64,000 nucleotides of DNA from Legionella sp. PC1000 (GCF_014109805.1 NZ_CP059400.1:186001-250000), one strand, 5' to 3'. Counted from the first letter of the stretch, positions 36,274 through 46,171 are shown. Numbers and translations are program-made. Notes: generated by a model from the sequence alone, not told the origin.

Positions 36274-36409
36274 TGAATTTTCCCTTAACTCAAATAAGAG
36301 TAACTTGTTATGCTCTTTTGTATCAGTGAAATATTGAGGGACAAAAAAGCTCAGTTACTTAATTATTTGTAGAGAGGTACGTTTTTTTCAAGAAAAAATT
36401 TAAGGTACA

Positions 36410-36916
36410 CTAACAATTCATCTGGCTTTCTAGGTCCGAGACGTACGGAATCCCTTTGGGATACCTTAAGTGTGCTAATTTATTTAATGTCTTCTTGCTT
36501 AATCAATATATTTTTTTATTATGGGCTAGGGCTAACATTACATAACCATTGGGGTTAGGAATAAATTTCGATGTACGAAGGTGTATTGGTTGCTGTTGCT
36601 TCGCCAATTCTCTTGTTTTTCTGATAATGGCAGGAATGGGTTGTGAGTTATGGTGTGTCAGATACAAGGTAATATGAAGAGGGTGAGGGCTTATTTAAGG
36701 TATAATCGGATACGTAGTAAATATTCTTTGTTCCGCCAGATGTTGATTAAACTCTTTGATAAGGGTTTGGATGTGGTTTTCTGGTTTTAATTTAAGATAA
36801 CCGTTAATTGACAGACTTTTTGCTGTACTGATGTTGGCAACAAAGCAACCAATTAACCCAAATAGGAGAGTAAGGTGTCTCAGCGTTTTGCAGTTATTGG
36901 TAATCCCATTGTCCAT
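36410..36916 (-). pseudogene. Decayed 2H-phosphoesterase (LigT-like) secreted protein gene
   Basis: One minus-strand frame stays protein-like over about 500 bp but is broken by in-frame TAA (36695-36697) and TGA (36503-36505), ending at TAG 36410. Its parts fit a single exported protein: a signal-like segment ([20 protein letters not shown]), SINGYLKLKPENHIQTLIKE and IFTTYPII; after the TAA, PHPLHITLYLTHHNSQPIPA with an HxT motif and NPNGYVMLALAHN; after the TGA, LSKKTLNKLAHLRYPKGIPY. HxTL followed by NYVML-type strands is typical of 2'-5' RNA ligase-like 2H proteins; the second HxT and C-terminal end are missing. The original start codon is unclear, and the 5' end overlaps aroE by 42 bp. Confidence 0.65.
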
Positions 36917-37675
36917 AGTTTATCTCCTGTAATTCATCAGTGTTTTGCCAAACAAATGAATGTGCGACTGACTTACGAAAAAATTAAGGCAGATAATTCA
37001 TCCTTTGAGAAACAAGTATCTGATTTTTTTTCTCAAGATGGTAAGGGAATGAATGTTACTTTACCGTTCAAGCAGCGAGCATTTACGATGGCGCAACAGC
37101 ATAGTGCACGGTGTAAAAAAGCTGGGGCTGCAAATACGTTATGGATGCAAGCAAATCAATTACATGCTGACAATACCGATGGTGTTGGGTTAATTCGTGA
37201 TTTGCATCGACATATCTTTGTAAAAGGTAAGCGTGTATTAATCTTAGGTGCTGGGGGAGCCGCACGCGGTATAGTTTATCCCTTATTGGAAAATCATCCT
37301 GCAGAACTGATTATCGCGAATCGTACTCCAGCCAAAGCGGAGGAGTTTCAACGTGCTTTCCCGCAAACTCGATGTTTAAGCCTGAATGAGATTGAGGGGC
37401 AGTTTGATATCGTAATTAATGCGACCTCTGCCAGTTTGGCAGGGGAGTTTGTTGCGTTACCCGCAGCATGTATGGCAGCAAAGCCATTTTGTTATGATTT
37501 ATCTTATAAGCAAAACGGCATAACAGCTTTTGTCCAATATGCTAGAGAATTAGATTGTGAGGCAGTAGATGGCTTAGGAATGTTGGTGGAACAAGCTGCT
37601 GAGGCTTTTTTTATTTGGCATGGCATGATGCCTGAAACGCAAGAGATACTGACATTTTTGCGTGCATCAGCATAG
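36875..37675 (+). CDS. aroE: Shikimate dehydrogenase
   Basis: AroE reduces 3-dehydroshikimate to shikimate with NADPH in aromatic amino acid synthesis. The 266-residue enzyme shows the substrate site [13 protein letters not shown], the catalytic Lys in [11 protein letters not shown] near residue 65, the catalytic Asp in [10 protein letters not shown] near 102, the NADP glycine loop GAGGAARG and [10 protein letters not shown], and [17 protein letters not shown] at the end. The start is GTG at 36875 with AGGAG six bases upstream. It is transcribed alone. Its 5' end overlaps the remnant of a minus-strand gene, which probably helped that gene decay or was tolerated because it is dead. Confidence 0.96.
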   Translation: MSQRFAVIGNPIVHSLSPVIHQCFAKQMNVRLTYEKIKADNSSFEKQVSDFFSQDGKGMNVTLPFKQRAFTMAQQHSARCKKAGAANTLWMQANQLHADNTDGVGLIRDLHRHIFVKGKRVLILGAGGAARGIVYPLLENHPAELIIANRTPAKAEEFQRAFPQTRCLSLNEIEGQFDIVINATSASLAGEFVALPAACMAAKPFCYDLSYKQNGITAFVQYARELDCEAVDGLGMLVEQAAEAFFIWHGMMPETQEILTFLRASA

Positions 37676-37729
37676 CATGCTGAGGAAGCATTGATTTTGG
37701 TAAGTCCCGTTCCATAAAAATCACTTAAA

Positions 37730-38311
37730 TTAATTAATTAATTGATTCAAATCCGATACTAAAGTTTTTACTTGAAGAGGATGATAAAAATAAGCTTGTA
37801 CCTTTGCTTCTGGATTAATGAACAAAATTTCTGTTCCGTGACTCATCGGTGCGGTTGAGACTGTAATATGCAACTGTTTTTGTAAGGCATTTATTGCCGA
37901 CATTTCGCCTCTAAGCGCTATAAAATGCGGGTTAAATTGATGGATAAATTGATTTAATCTCGGCAAGGAATCATGCTCAGGATCAACCGAAATGAAAATA
38001 ATTTGTGGTCTTTTTGTTTTAACGAGGCTTTCATAAGCTTGATTCAGCGTTTGCATAGTCAGTGGACAAATCATTGGACACGAACTAAAGCCAAAAAATA
38101 GCAAAGACCAATGACCTTTTAAATTTGTTTCTGTAAATAAATTCCCATGATTATCAATCAGTTCAAAATGTGTGATGGCTTGAGGTTGATTGACATAAAT
38201 TCCACTTTCGAGCTGAACCGAACTGCGATAAAAAACAATGTACGCAATGAGAATCGCTGCGAGAATTAAATAAAAAAAGATTATTGAGGTAATTTTATTC
38301 AGGTTGTTCAC
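37730..38311 (-). CDS. SCO1/SenC-family copper chaperone-like protein
   Basis: This 193-residue membrane-anchored thioredoxin-fold protein belongs to the SCO1/SenC family, which delivers copper to cytochrome oxidase or acts in periplasmic redox control. One N-terminal span (IIFFYLILAAILIAYIVFY) is followed by a periplasmic domain with GFSSCPMICPLTM, the CxxxC copper site, and a downstream His in APMSHGTEILFI as third ligand; the typical ISVDPEHDSL block lies between. The start appears to be GTG at 38311, with no strong ribosome site. No cytochrome oxidase gene is adjacent. All metal ligands are present. Confidence 0.92.
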   Translation of the reverse strand: MNNLNKITSIIFFYLILAAILIAYIVFYRSSVQLESGIYVNQPQAITHFELIDNHGNLFTETNLKGHWSLLFFGFSSCPMICPLTMQTLNQAYESLVKTKRPQIIFISVDPEHDSLPRLNQFIHQFNPHFIALRGEMSAINALQKQLHITVSTAPMSHGTEILFINPEAKVQAYFYHPLQVKTLVSDLNQLIN

Positions 38312-38367
38312 TATTTAATGTAAATGCCGTGCTACACTTAAACAAAATATAAAGAGTATCAAGGGAA

Positions 38368-40002
38368 ATGTATACTGGCTTCTTTCAAGTGGATGCCTTA
38401 CCAACGAATCAATTAATAGGAATTTATGATTCCAAATTAGTCGTCCTCTCTTTTTTAGTGGCGGTGATGGCTTCTTATATTGCTCTTGATTTAACTGGAC
38501 GCTTAAGAGATCACAATAATACAAAAAAAGATGCCAGGCTTTGGTTACTGGGTGGCGCCATAGCGATGGGCTCAGGAATTTGGTCTATGCATTTTATAGG
38601 GATGCTCTCATTCACAATTCCAGGCCTTGTTTTAGAATATGATTTGTTATGGACTATTCTTTCACTTGTTGTTGCCATTTTTGCTTCTGGTTTTGCCTTA
38701 TTCTTATTAAAAAAATCAATAATTAATATAATTCATCTTATTGCGGGAGGGTTAATTTTAGGATTAGCAATTGCTTCCATGCATTATACTGGCATGACCG
38801 CAATGCTTATTTCCTTAAATATTGCTTACCTGCCTAGCTTATTTTTACTATCGATTCTCGTAGCAATTCTTGCTTCAGAAGCAGCGATTTGGTTTGCTTT
38901 GAAAAGCAATACGGTCATCTTAAAATTAAGAAACAAGATTAAAAGTTTATCGGCAATAACGATGGGGTTGGCGATTTGTGGGATGCACTATACTGGCATG
39001 GCCGCATCAGTGTTTACTCCTCTATGTACTCCCATCAATATAAATAATTATCAAGGGCTTAATCAAACTTTCTTGGCAATTATAATTGCTGGGGTAACGA
39101 TGGTGATCTTAGGCATTGCTTTTTTAGCGTCTTCGTATAAAGAAGCTAAAAATCAGCATCAATTTGAAAAAGCACGTGAATTAGGTATGGCGGAAATTGC
39201 TGCGTCAGTTTTGCATAATGTGGGGAATGTTCTTAATTCGGTTAATATTTCAGTTGAGACAATAATTGCATGTCAGAAAACTTCACCCTTAAAAGAAATA
39301 AAAAAATTAGCAGATCTATTTAATACCCATAAAGACGATTTAGCGCAATTTCTTACCAAAGATCCGCATGGCATTCATGTTGCAGCGTATATTAACGAAT
39401 TAGCTCGGTGTTGGAGCAAGGAACATGAGCTGGAGGTCAGCGAATTAGAAGAAATTTCTAAAAATGTAGGACTTATCAAAAGCATCATATCCACCCAGCA
39501 AAATGTGATTAAAGTGAATGATTTTGAGCAGATTATTTCCATTAGTGATCTGATTGATGAGACTCTTCTCTTATCAGGCATTTACCTAAAAAATGAAATT
39601 AAGGTTATGAAAGAATATGGGGACATCAAGCCCATTATGGTTGATAAGATTAAATTGTTCCAGGTCTTAGGTAATCTCATGTCTAATGCAAAGGACGCTT
39701 TACTTGAATCGACAAATCCAAATAAAACGCTAATTATTAAAACAGGATTGGCAAATAATAAAGACAAAATTGAAATCCATTTCTCTGATAATGGCATTGG
39801 TATTTCAAAAACTAATTTAGATAAAATTTTTATTTTTGGTTTTACAACTAAAAAGTCGGGTCATGGATTCGGTCTTCATGCCTCTGCTCTTGCTATCAAT
39901 GAGTTGGGGGGGGAAATTCATGCGTACAGTGAAGGCCTTGAAAAAGGGGCTACTTTTACCATTTATTTACCTAATCGCAAAGCAAGTTTTCTGAAAAGAT
40001 GA
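38368..40002 (+). CDS. MHYT-domain membrane sensor histidine kinase, atypical H-box
   Basis: This 544-residue inner-membrane sensor kinase has seven spans over residues 20-265, carrying three MHYT-type motifs: MHFIGM near residue 74 and MHYTGM near 138 and 206. These are thought to bind copper or sense gases. The cytoplasmic part has MAEIAASVLHNVGNVLNSVN, with a candidate phospho-acceptor His near residue 283 that differs from classic HisKA, then N-box LGNLMSNAKDAL, G1 DNGIGIS, F-box FGFTTKKSG and G2 GHGFGLH. A receiver-GGDEF-EAL gene follows after 13 bp, its ribosome site overlapping this stop, so they form a cognate pair. From memory, L. pneumophila has a described atypical kinase (Lpl0330) paired in the same way with Lpl0329. 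Confidence 0.9.
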   Translation: MYTGFFQVDALPTNQLIGIYDSKLVVLSFLVAVMASYIALDLTGRLRDHNNTKKDARLWLLGGAIAMGSGIWSMHFIGMLSFTIPGLVLEYDLLWTILSLVVAIFASGFALFLLKKSIINIIHLIAGGLILGLAIASMHYTGMTAMLISLNIAYLPSLFLLSILVAILASEAAIWFALKSNTVILKLRNKIKSLSAITMGLAICGMHYTGMAASVFTPLCTPININNYQGLNQTFLAIIIAGVTMVILGIAFLASSYKEAKNQHQFEKARELGMAEIAASVLHNVGNVLNSVNISVETIIACQKTSPLKEIKKLADLFNTHKDDLAQFLTKDPHGIHVAAYINELARCWSKEHELEVSELEEISKNVGLIKSIISTQQNVIKVNDFEQIISISDLIDETLLLSGIYLKNEIKVMKEYGDIKPIMVDKIKLFQVLGNLMSNAKDALLESTNPNKTLIIKTGLANNKDKIEIHFSDNGIGISKTNLDKIFIFGFTTKKSGHGFGLHASALAINELGGEIHAYSEGLEKGATFTIYLPNRKASFLKR

Positions 40003-40015
40003 GAGGAGCATAGTT

Positions 40016-41899
40016 ATGGATAAACAAAACGATTTTAAGATCTTAATCATTGATGATAATCCCGCTATTCATCTTGACTTTCAAAAAATCTTAAAAATGA
40101 GAGAATCAACTTCGGGACTTAACAAACTCAACCAACTGGTTTTTGGGGATAAGTTGGAAGAGGATTTGGAAAAATCGGAGTCTGATGAAATCGATTTTCC
40201 TGGCTTTCAAATAGACTGTGTTTCTCAAGGAGAGGAAGGGGTTCAATATATTCAACAGGCTTTAGAGGAGGGGGCTCCTTATGCCTTGGCTTTTGTTGAT
40301 ATTCGCATGCCTCCTGGATTAGATGGGGTTGAAACCATTAAACGCATTTGGGCCTTAGATCAGGAAATACAGATTGTAATTTGCACTGCATACTCCGATT
40401 ATACTTGGGAGGAAACTGTAGAAGAATTAGGGTTAAGTGACAATTTATTAATTCTCAAAAAACCTTTTGATAGTATTTCTGTACGACAATTAGCTTGTTC
40501 TTTAACCAAAAAATGGCGATTAATGCAAGAATCAAAAAATCGTGAAGAAATTTTGGAAAAAACGGTTGAAGAACGTACAGACTCCTTACAAAAAACATTA
40601 ACTGTACTTGAATATCAATCAACTCATGACAGCTTGACCAACTTACCGAATCGATCTTTGCTCGTGGATAGAATTAAGCAGGAAATTTCGCGGGCGAAGA
40701 GACATAACTCAATGTTTGCTGTGATTTTTATCGATCTTGATCGATTCAAGCTAATCAACGACAGTTTTAATCATGAGTCAGGTGATATGTTACTGAAACA
40801 AATAGCTAAGCGCCTGTCTGAGGTTACGAGAGAAGAGGACATCATTGCACGTTTAAGTGGCGATGAATTTATTTGTATTTCTGTTTCAGCAGAAGTACAT
40901 GAAATTGAACATGTGGCGCATATTGCAAAAAAAATTTTAGATACAATCAATAAAAATCTACATATTGGCCAGCGAGATATTATCATTTCTGCAAGCCTCG
41001 GGATCAGTATTTATCCCCAAGATGGCACGACTGTTGAAGAACTTTTACATAATGCTGATCTAGCGATGTATCGGGCAAAGGCTTTAGGCGGCAACCAATT
41101 TCAATTATATACACCTGAATTACAAGAAAAATGCATCGTCCGTTTGGAAAACGAATCCGACCTTCGACGTGGACTAATTGAAAATGAGTTTTTTTTAGAG
41201 TATCAACCACAATACGACAATAAGAGTCAGAAGCTAATTGGAGTTGAAGCTCTGATTCGTTGGAGACATCCAAAAAAGGGCATTGTATTACCTATGGATT
41301 TTATACCCGTTGCGGAAGAAACGGGGCTTATTGTACCGATAGGAGAATGGGTTATTAAAACTGCTTGCTCTCAAAACAAAGCTTGGCAAGATAAAGGAAT
41401 TAAACCCTTTCCTATTTCAGTAAATATTGCCACAAAACAATTCATACAACCTAATTTTGTTACCATGATTAAAGATATATTAAAAACCAGCAAACTGGAT
41501 CCTAAATATCTGAAAGTAGAAGTCACTGAAAATGTCATTATCAATGCAGCAAATGTGATTGAATCAATTCATGAATTGAAGAAACTCGGTGTGAGTATTG
41601 TACTTGATGATTTTGGTGTAGGTAATTCAGGGTTTAATTATCTGAATAAACTCCCGATTGATCAATTAAAAATTGATCAATCATTTATAAAGAATATTAA
41701 TTTTAACCGATCAGATGAAGTGATTCTGCAAGCAATTATTGATATGGCGGATAAGTTACACTTGGATGTAGTTGTTGAAGGCGTTGAAACCTCCAGTCAA
41801 GTGAAATATTTAGAATCACATAATTGCCATAAATTCCAAGGGTTTTATTTTAATAAACCGATGTCAGCCGAACAACTCGAACATTATCTAAAAACTTGA
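40016..41899 (+). CDS. Response regulator with GGDEF and EAL domains (c-di-GMP turnover)
   Basis: The 627-residue protein is a receiver-diguanylate cyclase-phosphodiesterase. The receiver domain (1-160) has the acidic pair in LIIDDNP, phospho-acceptor Asp95 in FVDIRMPPGLDG, and Lys in LILKKPFD, with an insert of about 35 residues after the first helix. The GGDEF domain (about 200-365) has STHDSLTNLPNR, FIDLDRFKLIND and RLSGDEF, where the first Gly is Ser, a variant found in some active cyclases. The EAL domain (about 385-627) is complete: EALIRW near 411, SVNIATKQF, EVTENV, DDFGVGNSG, LKIDQSF and VVEGVET. It is co-transcribed with the MHYT kinase. Phosphorylation probably tunes the balance of synthesis and breakdown. 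Confidence 0.94.
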   Translation: MDKQNDFKILIIDDNPAIHLDFQKILKMRESTSGLNKLNQLVFGDKLEEDLEKSESDEIDFPGFQIDCVSQGEEGVQYIQQALEEGAPYALAFVDIRMPPGLDGVETIKRIWALDQEIQIVICTAYSDYTWEETVEELGLSDNLLILKKPFDSISVRQLACSLTKKWRLMQESKNREEILEKTVEERTDSLQKTLTVLEYQSTHDSLTNLPNRSLLVDRIKQEISRAKRHNSMFAVIFIDLDRFKLINDSFNHESGDMLLKQIAKRLSEVTREEDIIARLSGDEFICISVSAEVHEIEHVAHIAKKILDTINKNLHIGQRDIIISASLGISIYPQDGTTVEELLHNADLAMYRAKALGGNQFQLYTPELQEKCIVRLENESDLRRGLIENEFFLEYQPQYDNKSQKLIGVEALIRWRHPKKGIVLPMDFIPVAEETGLIVPIGEWVIKTACSQNKAWQDKGIKPFPISVNIATKQFIQPNFVTMIKDILKTSKLDPKYLKVEVTENVIINAANVIESIHELKKLGVSIVLDDFGVGNSGFNYLNKLPIDQLKIDQSFIKNINFNRSDEVILQAIIDMADKLHLDVVVEGVETSSQVKYLESHNCHKFQGFYFNKPMSAEQLEHYLKT

Positions 41900-41993
41900 C
41901 CCTGAATTGTTTCCAGGGGGATCATGCTCTGATGAATGGTATCATATTAGCTGCCAGAGCGTCTGCTGTCCGATAATTTGCTGACTACAAAAA

Positions 41994-43106
41994 TTATTCA
42001 AAAAAAGCCGTAACTTCCTTGGCATTATTAATCGTATCTTGAAAACCAAGCTCAAATAATTCTCTAGTATAGTCACGTTCGAAAAGGACAAAACTTAAAA
42101 GATCGCCTGAATGCTTTTTTTCCCCCAAAAAATTGAGGAGGTATCGAAGCAGTGTAGGCAAGGCTTTAAAATGTATTTGAGCCAAAGGAGCCAAGTCCTT
42201 GCTGGGACGTAAATGTAACGTAGTAATGGGACGCCATGGTGAGCGGCGTTTTTTCCATATCGACAGAAGCATAGCAATTTCGTTCATTCGATTGACCATT
42301 TCAATATCGCGATCAAGATTGTCCAAAAAAAGCGCATTTAACATGTTCCCAAAAATATGAGAAAAGGGAATGTCATCATGATTACGTAAATTTTCTTGGT
42401 CTACAAATGTAGGTAATGCTCGAGTTCCTAAAATTAGAATTTTATCGACTTCAAAACGAATGGAGCCCCGAAGAGGAGCAGCCAGGCCTACACTGCCATC
42501 GCCATAATGAAACCCATCGAGCAAAACTGTTGGAAAAAATAAAGGCAAGGCACTGGATGCCAAAATATGTTCTGCCTCGAAGCGAACGCGTTTGCTGCCG
42601 TGCCGCGGATAATTCCAGTCTGTGAATTCGGAATTGTTGTGTTCGTAAAAAGAAATAGTCTGGCGCGTTTCATAACAACTACTGATGATTTCCAGTGTAT
42701 TCAGATATCCATTGCTTATATTTAGCGCAATTTTGGTGAAATCAAGACCATTTTCGATCATTTCTTTCAAGGGGGTGGTATCAAGTAGATGAGCTGCCTG
42801 TCGCTGCTTGAGCATCATTGTGCTCATATTACGCATAACGGATTTGCTTAATGCAAAGTTACTGGCTTTATAGACTTGTTGACAATGAATTTCGCTCCAA
42901 ATGGTTTCGAGTTTATCAAGTGCCGTTGGGAAATCATCTGCATTTTCTGCAAGTACTGCTGCATTGATACTTCCCACGCTAACGCCGCTCACCATTTCAA
43001 AGGGTAATGTTTTAACTTGCAAAATATGACCAATTGCTTTCAGAACACCAGCTTGGTAGGCGCCTCGAGCGCCACCACCTGCCAAATAAAGGGCTTTTTT
43101 AGACAT
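41994..43106 (-). CDS. Patatin-like phospholipase
   Basis: This 370-residue patatin-family lipid hydrolase would release fatty acids from phospholipids through a Ser-Asp dyad. The oxyanion loop GGGARGAYQAG lies at residues 10-20, the nucleophile Ser in SGVSVGSINA near residue 44, and the Asp in HYGDGSVGLAAPL near residue 205. There is no signal peptide. Legionella genomes encode many patatin-like proteins, some of them Dot/Icm effectors (the VipD group) and others housekeeping. The C-terminal region, about 150 residues past the Asp, is helical and has no feature I can name. It stands alone on the minus strand, convergent with the c-di-GMP gene. Effector or resident enzyme cannot be decided here. 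Confidence 0.9.
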   Translation of the reverse strand: MSKKALYLAGGGARGAYQAGVLKAIGHILQVKTLPFEMVSGVSVGSINAAVLAENADDFPTALDKLETIWSEIHCQQVYKASNFALSKSVMRNMSTMMLKQRQAAHLLDTTPLKEMIENGLDFTKIALNISNGYLNTLEIISSCYETRQTISFYEHNNSEFTDWNYPRHGSKRVRFEAEHILASSALPLFFPTVLLDGFHYGDGSVGLAAPLRGSIRFEVDKILILGTRALPTFVDQENLRNHDDIPFSHIFGNMLNALFLDNLDRDIEMVNRMNEIAMLLSIWKKRRSPWRPITTLHLRPSKDLAPLAQIHFKALPTLLRYLLNFLGEKKHSGDLLSFVLFERDYTRELFELGFQDTINNAKEVTAFFE

Positions 43107-43268
43107 AAGGATTATTTTTATCGCATTTATTTAGTATCTATGTGGAAATATAGTTGAATTTATGCTGAATTAGCAAGTTCTCGTTTGCATTGTAAAAATC
43201 TTCACCAAAAGTGTAAAGAAAGTGGTATATTATATGCTTTTACACAGAATGATCGATCGGTGAGCAAT

Positions 43269-44468
43269 GTGAGAGAATTTGAGATTGCAAATACTCTATT
43301 CGAGGCAACTGAAATACTTGAAGAAATACAGCGTCCAATTGATTATGATTTAGAACTCTCTACGAGGAAAAAATCTAAGAAGTTCTTAAAAAAAATATTA
43401 TTTTTATCACAAATTATCAAAACTACGGGTGATTCAGGTAAGGCAATGATGCAGATTGGATCTTCCGTCAGAACCTTCAATAACATCAAACCTACGGAAT
43501 CACTAACACATGGATTGAATATTGGAACAATTATCTTTGCTGCATTAGATTTTTTGCTTATCCCTTTTATTTATCTTACTGCGTACCTGCTGGATGGAAA
43601 AGCTCCTGTTAATCGGAGTAATAATGCTAGGTGGCTTTTTTCTGCAATAGTGTTAGCACTGACAATAACCTCAATATGTGTTCCTGCTATAGCATTAGCA
43701 ATGGCTTTTACTATAGCTTCAACCTCATTGGTTTTGAGTCTATTTTTATTAGGCCAGACACTATATGAATGCTATCAATTAAGTAAGGAACGAAGAGCAA
43801 TTAGAAAATTAATTGCCGGTGGCGAATCCCAAATAGAGGAGAGTCAAAACGAAGCAGCTCAATTGAGAACTACTTTAGACGATGTGCGTACAGAGCAGCA
43901 GCTTCTGTTGCACTACGAGCAGATTATCTCATTACAAGAACGTTTTAATGAACAAAAAGAATATTTAATTAAACTGAAGTCCAAAGAACTAAAGTTAAGC
44001 AAGAAAATAAAAAATGCCGAATTTATGCAAGTCATGGATAGAGGTGTTGGTTTAAGTTTGTGCACAATGGGTATGATAGGTTTGATTGTGTCCGTATATT
44101 TCCCGATGGCTGGTTTAGGAATATTAACTGCAGTATCTGTTATTTCTCTTGCATACTTTATAATTCGGTTAGCGGTGCCGTTGCTGCAACGGTTCGGAGG
44201 ATGGATTGCGAGCAAATTCAGGCCACGGACTGATGGGAGCATCTCAGAAGAGGATCCAGAGCAAACGTATGAGCATAATCAAGAGCCTTCAACCGATTTG
44301 ATGATAGAACATTTTTTTGGCAGTAAAAAAAATGCAAATGAATTTTTTAAAAGAATCCCCCAAAAAGATGAGGATTTATCGCTAACGAGTACGACTTCAA
44401 TATTTCACACCGAGAAAAGCCAATTCAAAGGGAGAGAGATAAAAAAGAGTTCACTTGTTATGAATTAA
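43269..44468 (+). CDS. Membrane and coiled-coil protein of unknown function, 399 residues
   Basis: The protein has a soluble N-terminal part of about 90 residues, two hydrophobic hairpins around residues 90-190, a coiled coil (SQIEESQNEAAQLRTTLDDV and on, with many Glu/Gln/Leu heptads), a second pair of spans and a charged C-terminal tail of about 90 residues (DLSLTSTTSIFHTEKSQFKG). I use the GTG at 43269 (MREFEIANT), which has GGTGAG just upstream; in-frame GTG 43260 and TTG 43185 are alternatives. Paired spans with a coiled coil are common among Legionella proteins sent to host membranes, and the neighbour at 46811-48061 has a comparable plan. No homologue is recognised, and effector status is only a possibility. 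Confidence 0.65.
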   Translation: MREFEIANTLFEATEILEEIQRPIDYDLELSTRKKSKKFLKKILFLSQIIKTTGDSGKAMMQIGSSVRTFNNIKPTESLTHGLNIGTIIFAALDFLLIPFIYLTAYLLDGKAPVNRSNNARWLFSAIVLALTITSICVPAIALAMAFTIASTSLVLSLFLLGQTLYECYQLSKERRAIRKLIAGGESQIEESQNEAAQLRTTLDDVRTEQQLLLHYEQIISLQERFNEQKEYLIKLKSKELKLSKKIKNAEFMQVMDRGVGLSLCTMGMIGLIVSVYFPMAGLGILTAVSVISLAYFIIRLAVPLLQRFGGWIASKFRPRTDGSISEEDPEQTYEHNQEPSTDLMIEHFFGSKKNANEFFKRIPQKDEDLSLTSTTSIFHTEKSQFKGREIKKSSLVMN

Positions 44469-44635
44469 TTATCTGAAAATGGATTCCATAAACTGAAATA
44501 GTTGATAACAATTCTATTATCTTGGCCCTAATCTAACGAATTGGTAACAGATCCTAATTTCTTTGTCCAAAAAGCTCATTGCAAAAAATTAAAAACTCCT
44601 TTAACTTAAAAATTTACCCTTAAGGAAAAAAACTC

Positions 44636-46171
44636 ATGGTGAATATACTTCGCGAGCAACCCCGTGCATTTCACATGATTTTTATGTTGGAATTATGGGA
44701 GCGGTTTGGGTTTTATACAGTTCAAGGGATTTTGACTTTGTTTTTTATTCGCTATTTGGGTTACAGCGACACAATTTCTTATTATACATTTGGTGCTTAT
44801 TCAGCTCTAGTTTATGGTATGGTGGTTGTTGGCGGATACTTGGGAGATAGGATATTAGGTACCAAACGTACCATAGTTCTTGGCCTTATTACTTTGGCAA
44901 CCGGTTATTTTTCTTTAGCGATTACAGATAAAGAGCATGTATTTTTTGCGCTGGGTTTAATTTGTGTCGGTAATGGTTTATTTAAGGCAAATCCATCGAA
45001 TTTGCTCGCTAAGTGTTATGAGGAAAATGATCCTCGTTTGCATGGCGGTTTTACTTTGTATTATATGGCGATCAATTTGGGCAGTATGATTGCATTATTT
45101 GCAGGCCCAGCGATTTCGAATCGATACGGTTATTCTTATGCTTATTTGATGAGTGCAATCGGCTTGCTCATCGGCTTAGCCAATTATTGGCTGCAACACC
45201 AATTTGTAGCACACATTAATACTGATGCTGACAAACGGAAAATCTCGCACTCTCAGTGGTTGATGATATTGTTTGGAATATTCTTTCTCACTGAATGTGC
45301 TTCTTATTTATTACAGCATGTGATGCTTGCTAAAAACTTATTTTGGTTTATTACCATTTCGGTAATTATTTATTATCTATTTATGACGCGTAAAGAAAGC
45401 AAAAGCTCCAGAATGCGTATGCTGGTTGCCTTGGCATTGATGCTGGAAGCAATTATTTTCTTTACTTTATATCAACAAATGCCAACTTCACTGAATTTAT
45501 TTGCCGTACACAATGTAATACCGGTTTTCTTTGGAATCACGATTGATGCACAAAGCTTCCAGGCGCTAAATCCAATCTGGATAGTATTGATGAGCCCTGT
45601 TTTGGCTTATTTTTATAATTTCCTTCATAGGAAAGGCATCGAATTTTCCATTCCTTACAAATTTTCTTTAGGTATGACCATGTGCGGCATAAGCTTTTTA
45701 ATGCTCTTTTTTGCTCGTTATTTTTATACAGATCAGGGCATGGTTTCTTCCTGGTGGTTAATTATAAGCTATTTATTTCAAAGCCTTGGTGAGTTATTGG
45801 TATCAGCACTTGGGGTGGCAATGGTTGCAGAATTGGTCCCTGCGCAAATTGCAGGTTTTGTGATGGGAATGTGGTTTTTAACTTCTGCTATAGCCGGGTT
45901 TATTGGCGCCACAGTAGCTTCCTATACAGCACTTCCTGAGCAGATTAAACCAGGGGTCGGATCTTTGATGATTTATACTTACGTATTTGCCTGTATTGGT
46001 ATCGTCACCCTAATTATCGCAGTGTTGATGTGGTTATTATCCCCGCGATTAAGTCGTTATATTGCCACAAAAAAGACAGATTTACACCAGGAAGCAAAAG
46101 AAGCAGAATATTCTGTATCTAAATGTTTTATGACCCAGGCGGGATTAGAGCATCGTTCAAATGCTTCTTAG
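44636..46171 (+). CDS. POT-family proton-dependent peptide transporter
   Basis: This 511-residue, 12-14-span inner-membrane symporter imports di- and tripeptides with protons (POT/PTR2 family, like DtpA/DtpB). The signature ELWERFGFYTVQG lies at residues 18-30, corresponding to the ExxERFxYY motif that couples protons; the last Tyr pair is altered to Tyr-Thr. Other family blocks are YGMVVVGGYLGDRILGTKRT, LGLICVGNGLFKANPSNL with FYTLYYMAINLGS-like sequence, and FLTECASYLL. AAGGA precedes the ATG. Peptide uptake suits an organism living on amino acids, and a secreted aminopeptidase is encoded in the same window, though not adjacent. Confidence 0.93.
   Translation: MVNILREQPRAFHMIFMLELWERFGFYTVQGILTLFFIRYLGYSDTISYYTFGAYSALVYGMVVVGGYLGDRILGTKRTIVLGLITLATGYFSLAITDKEHVFFALGLICVGNGLFKANPSNLLAKCYEENDPRLHGGFTLYYMAINLGSMIALFAGPAISNRYGYSYAYLMSAIGLLIGLANYWLQHQFVAHINTDADKRKISHSQWLMILFGIFFLTECASYLLQHVMLAKNLFWFITISVIIYYLFMTRKESKSSRMRMLVALALMLEAIIFFTLYQQMPTSLNLFAVHNVIPVFFGITIDAQSFQALNPIWIVLMSPVLAYFYNFLHRKGIEFSIPYKFSLGMTMCGISFLMLFFARYFYTDQGMVSSWWLIISYLFQSLGELLVSALGVAMVAELVPAQIAGFVMGMWFLTSAIAGFIGATVASYTALPEQIKPGVGSLMIYTYVFACIGIVTLIIAVLMWLLSPRLSRYIATKKTDLHQEAKEAEYSVSKCFMTQAGLEHRSNAS

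Noticed and set aside
43185-43268. TTG-initiated 28-codon extension of the unknown membrane protein.
   Set aside because: There is no ribosome site before the TTG, while GGTGAG precedes the GTG at 43269; the longer form cannot be fully excluded.
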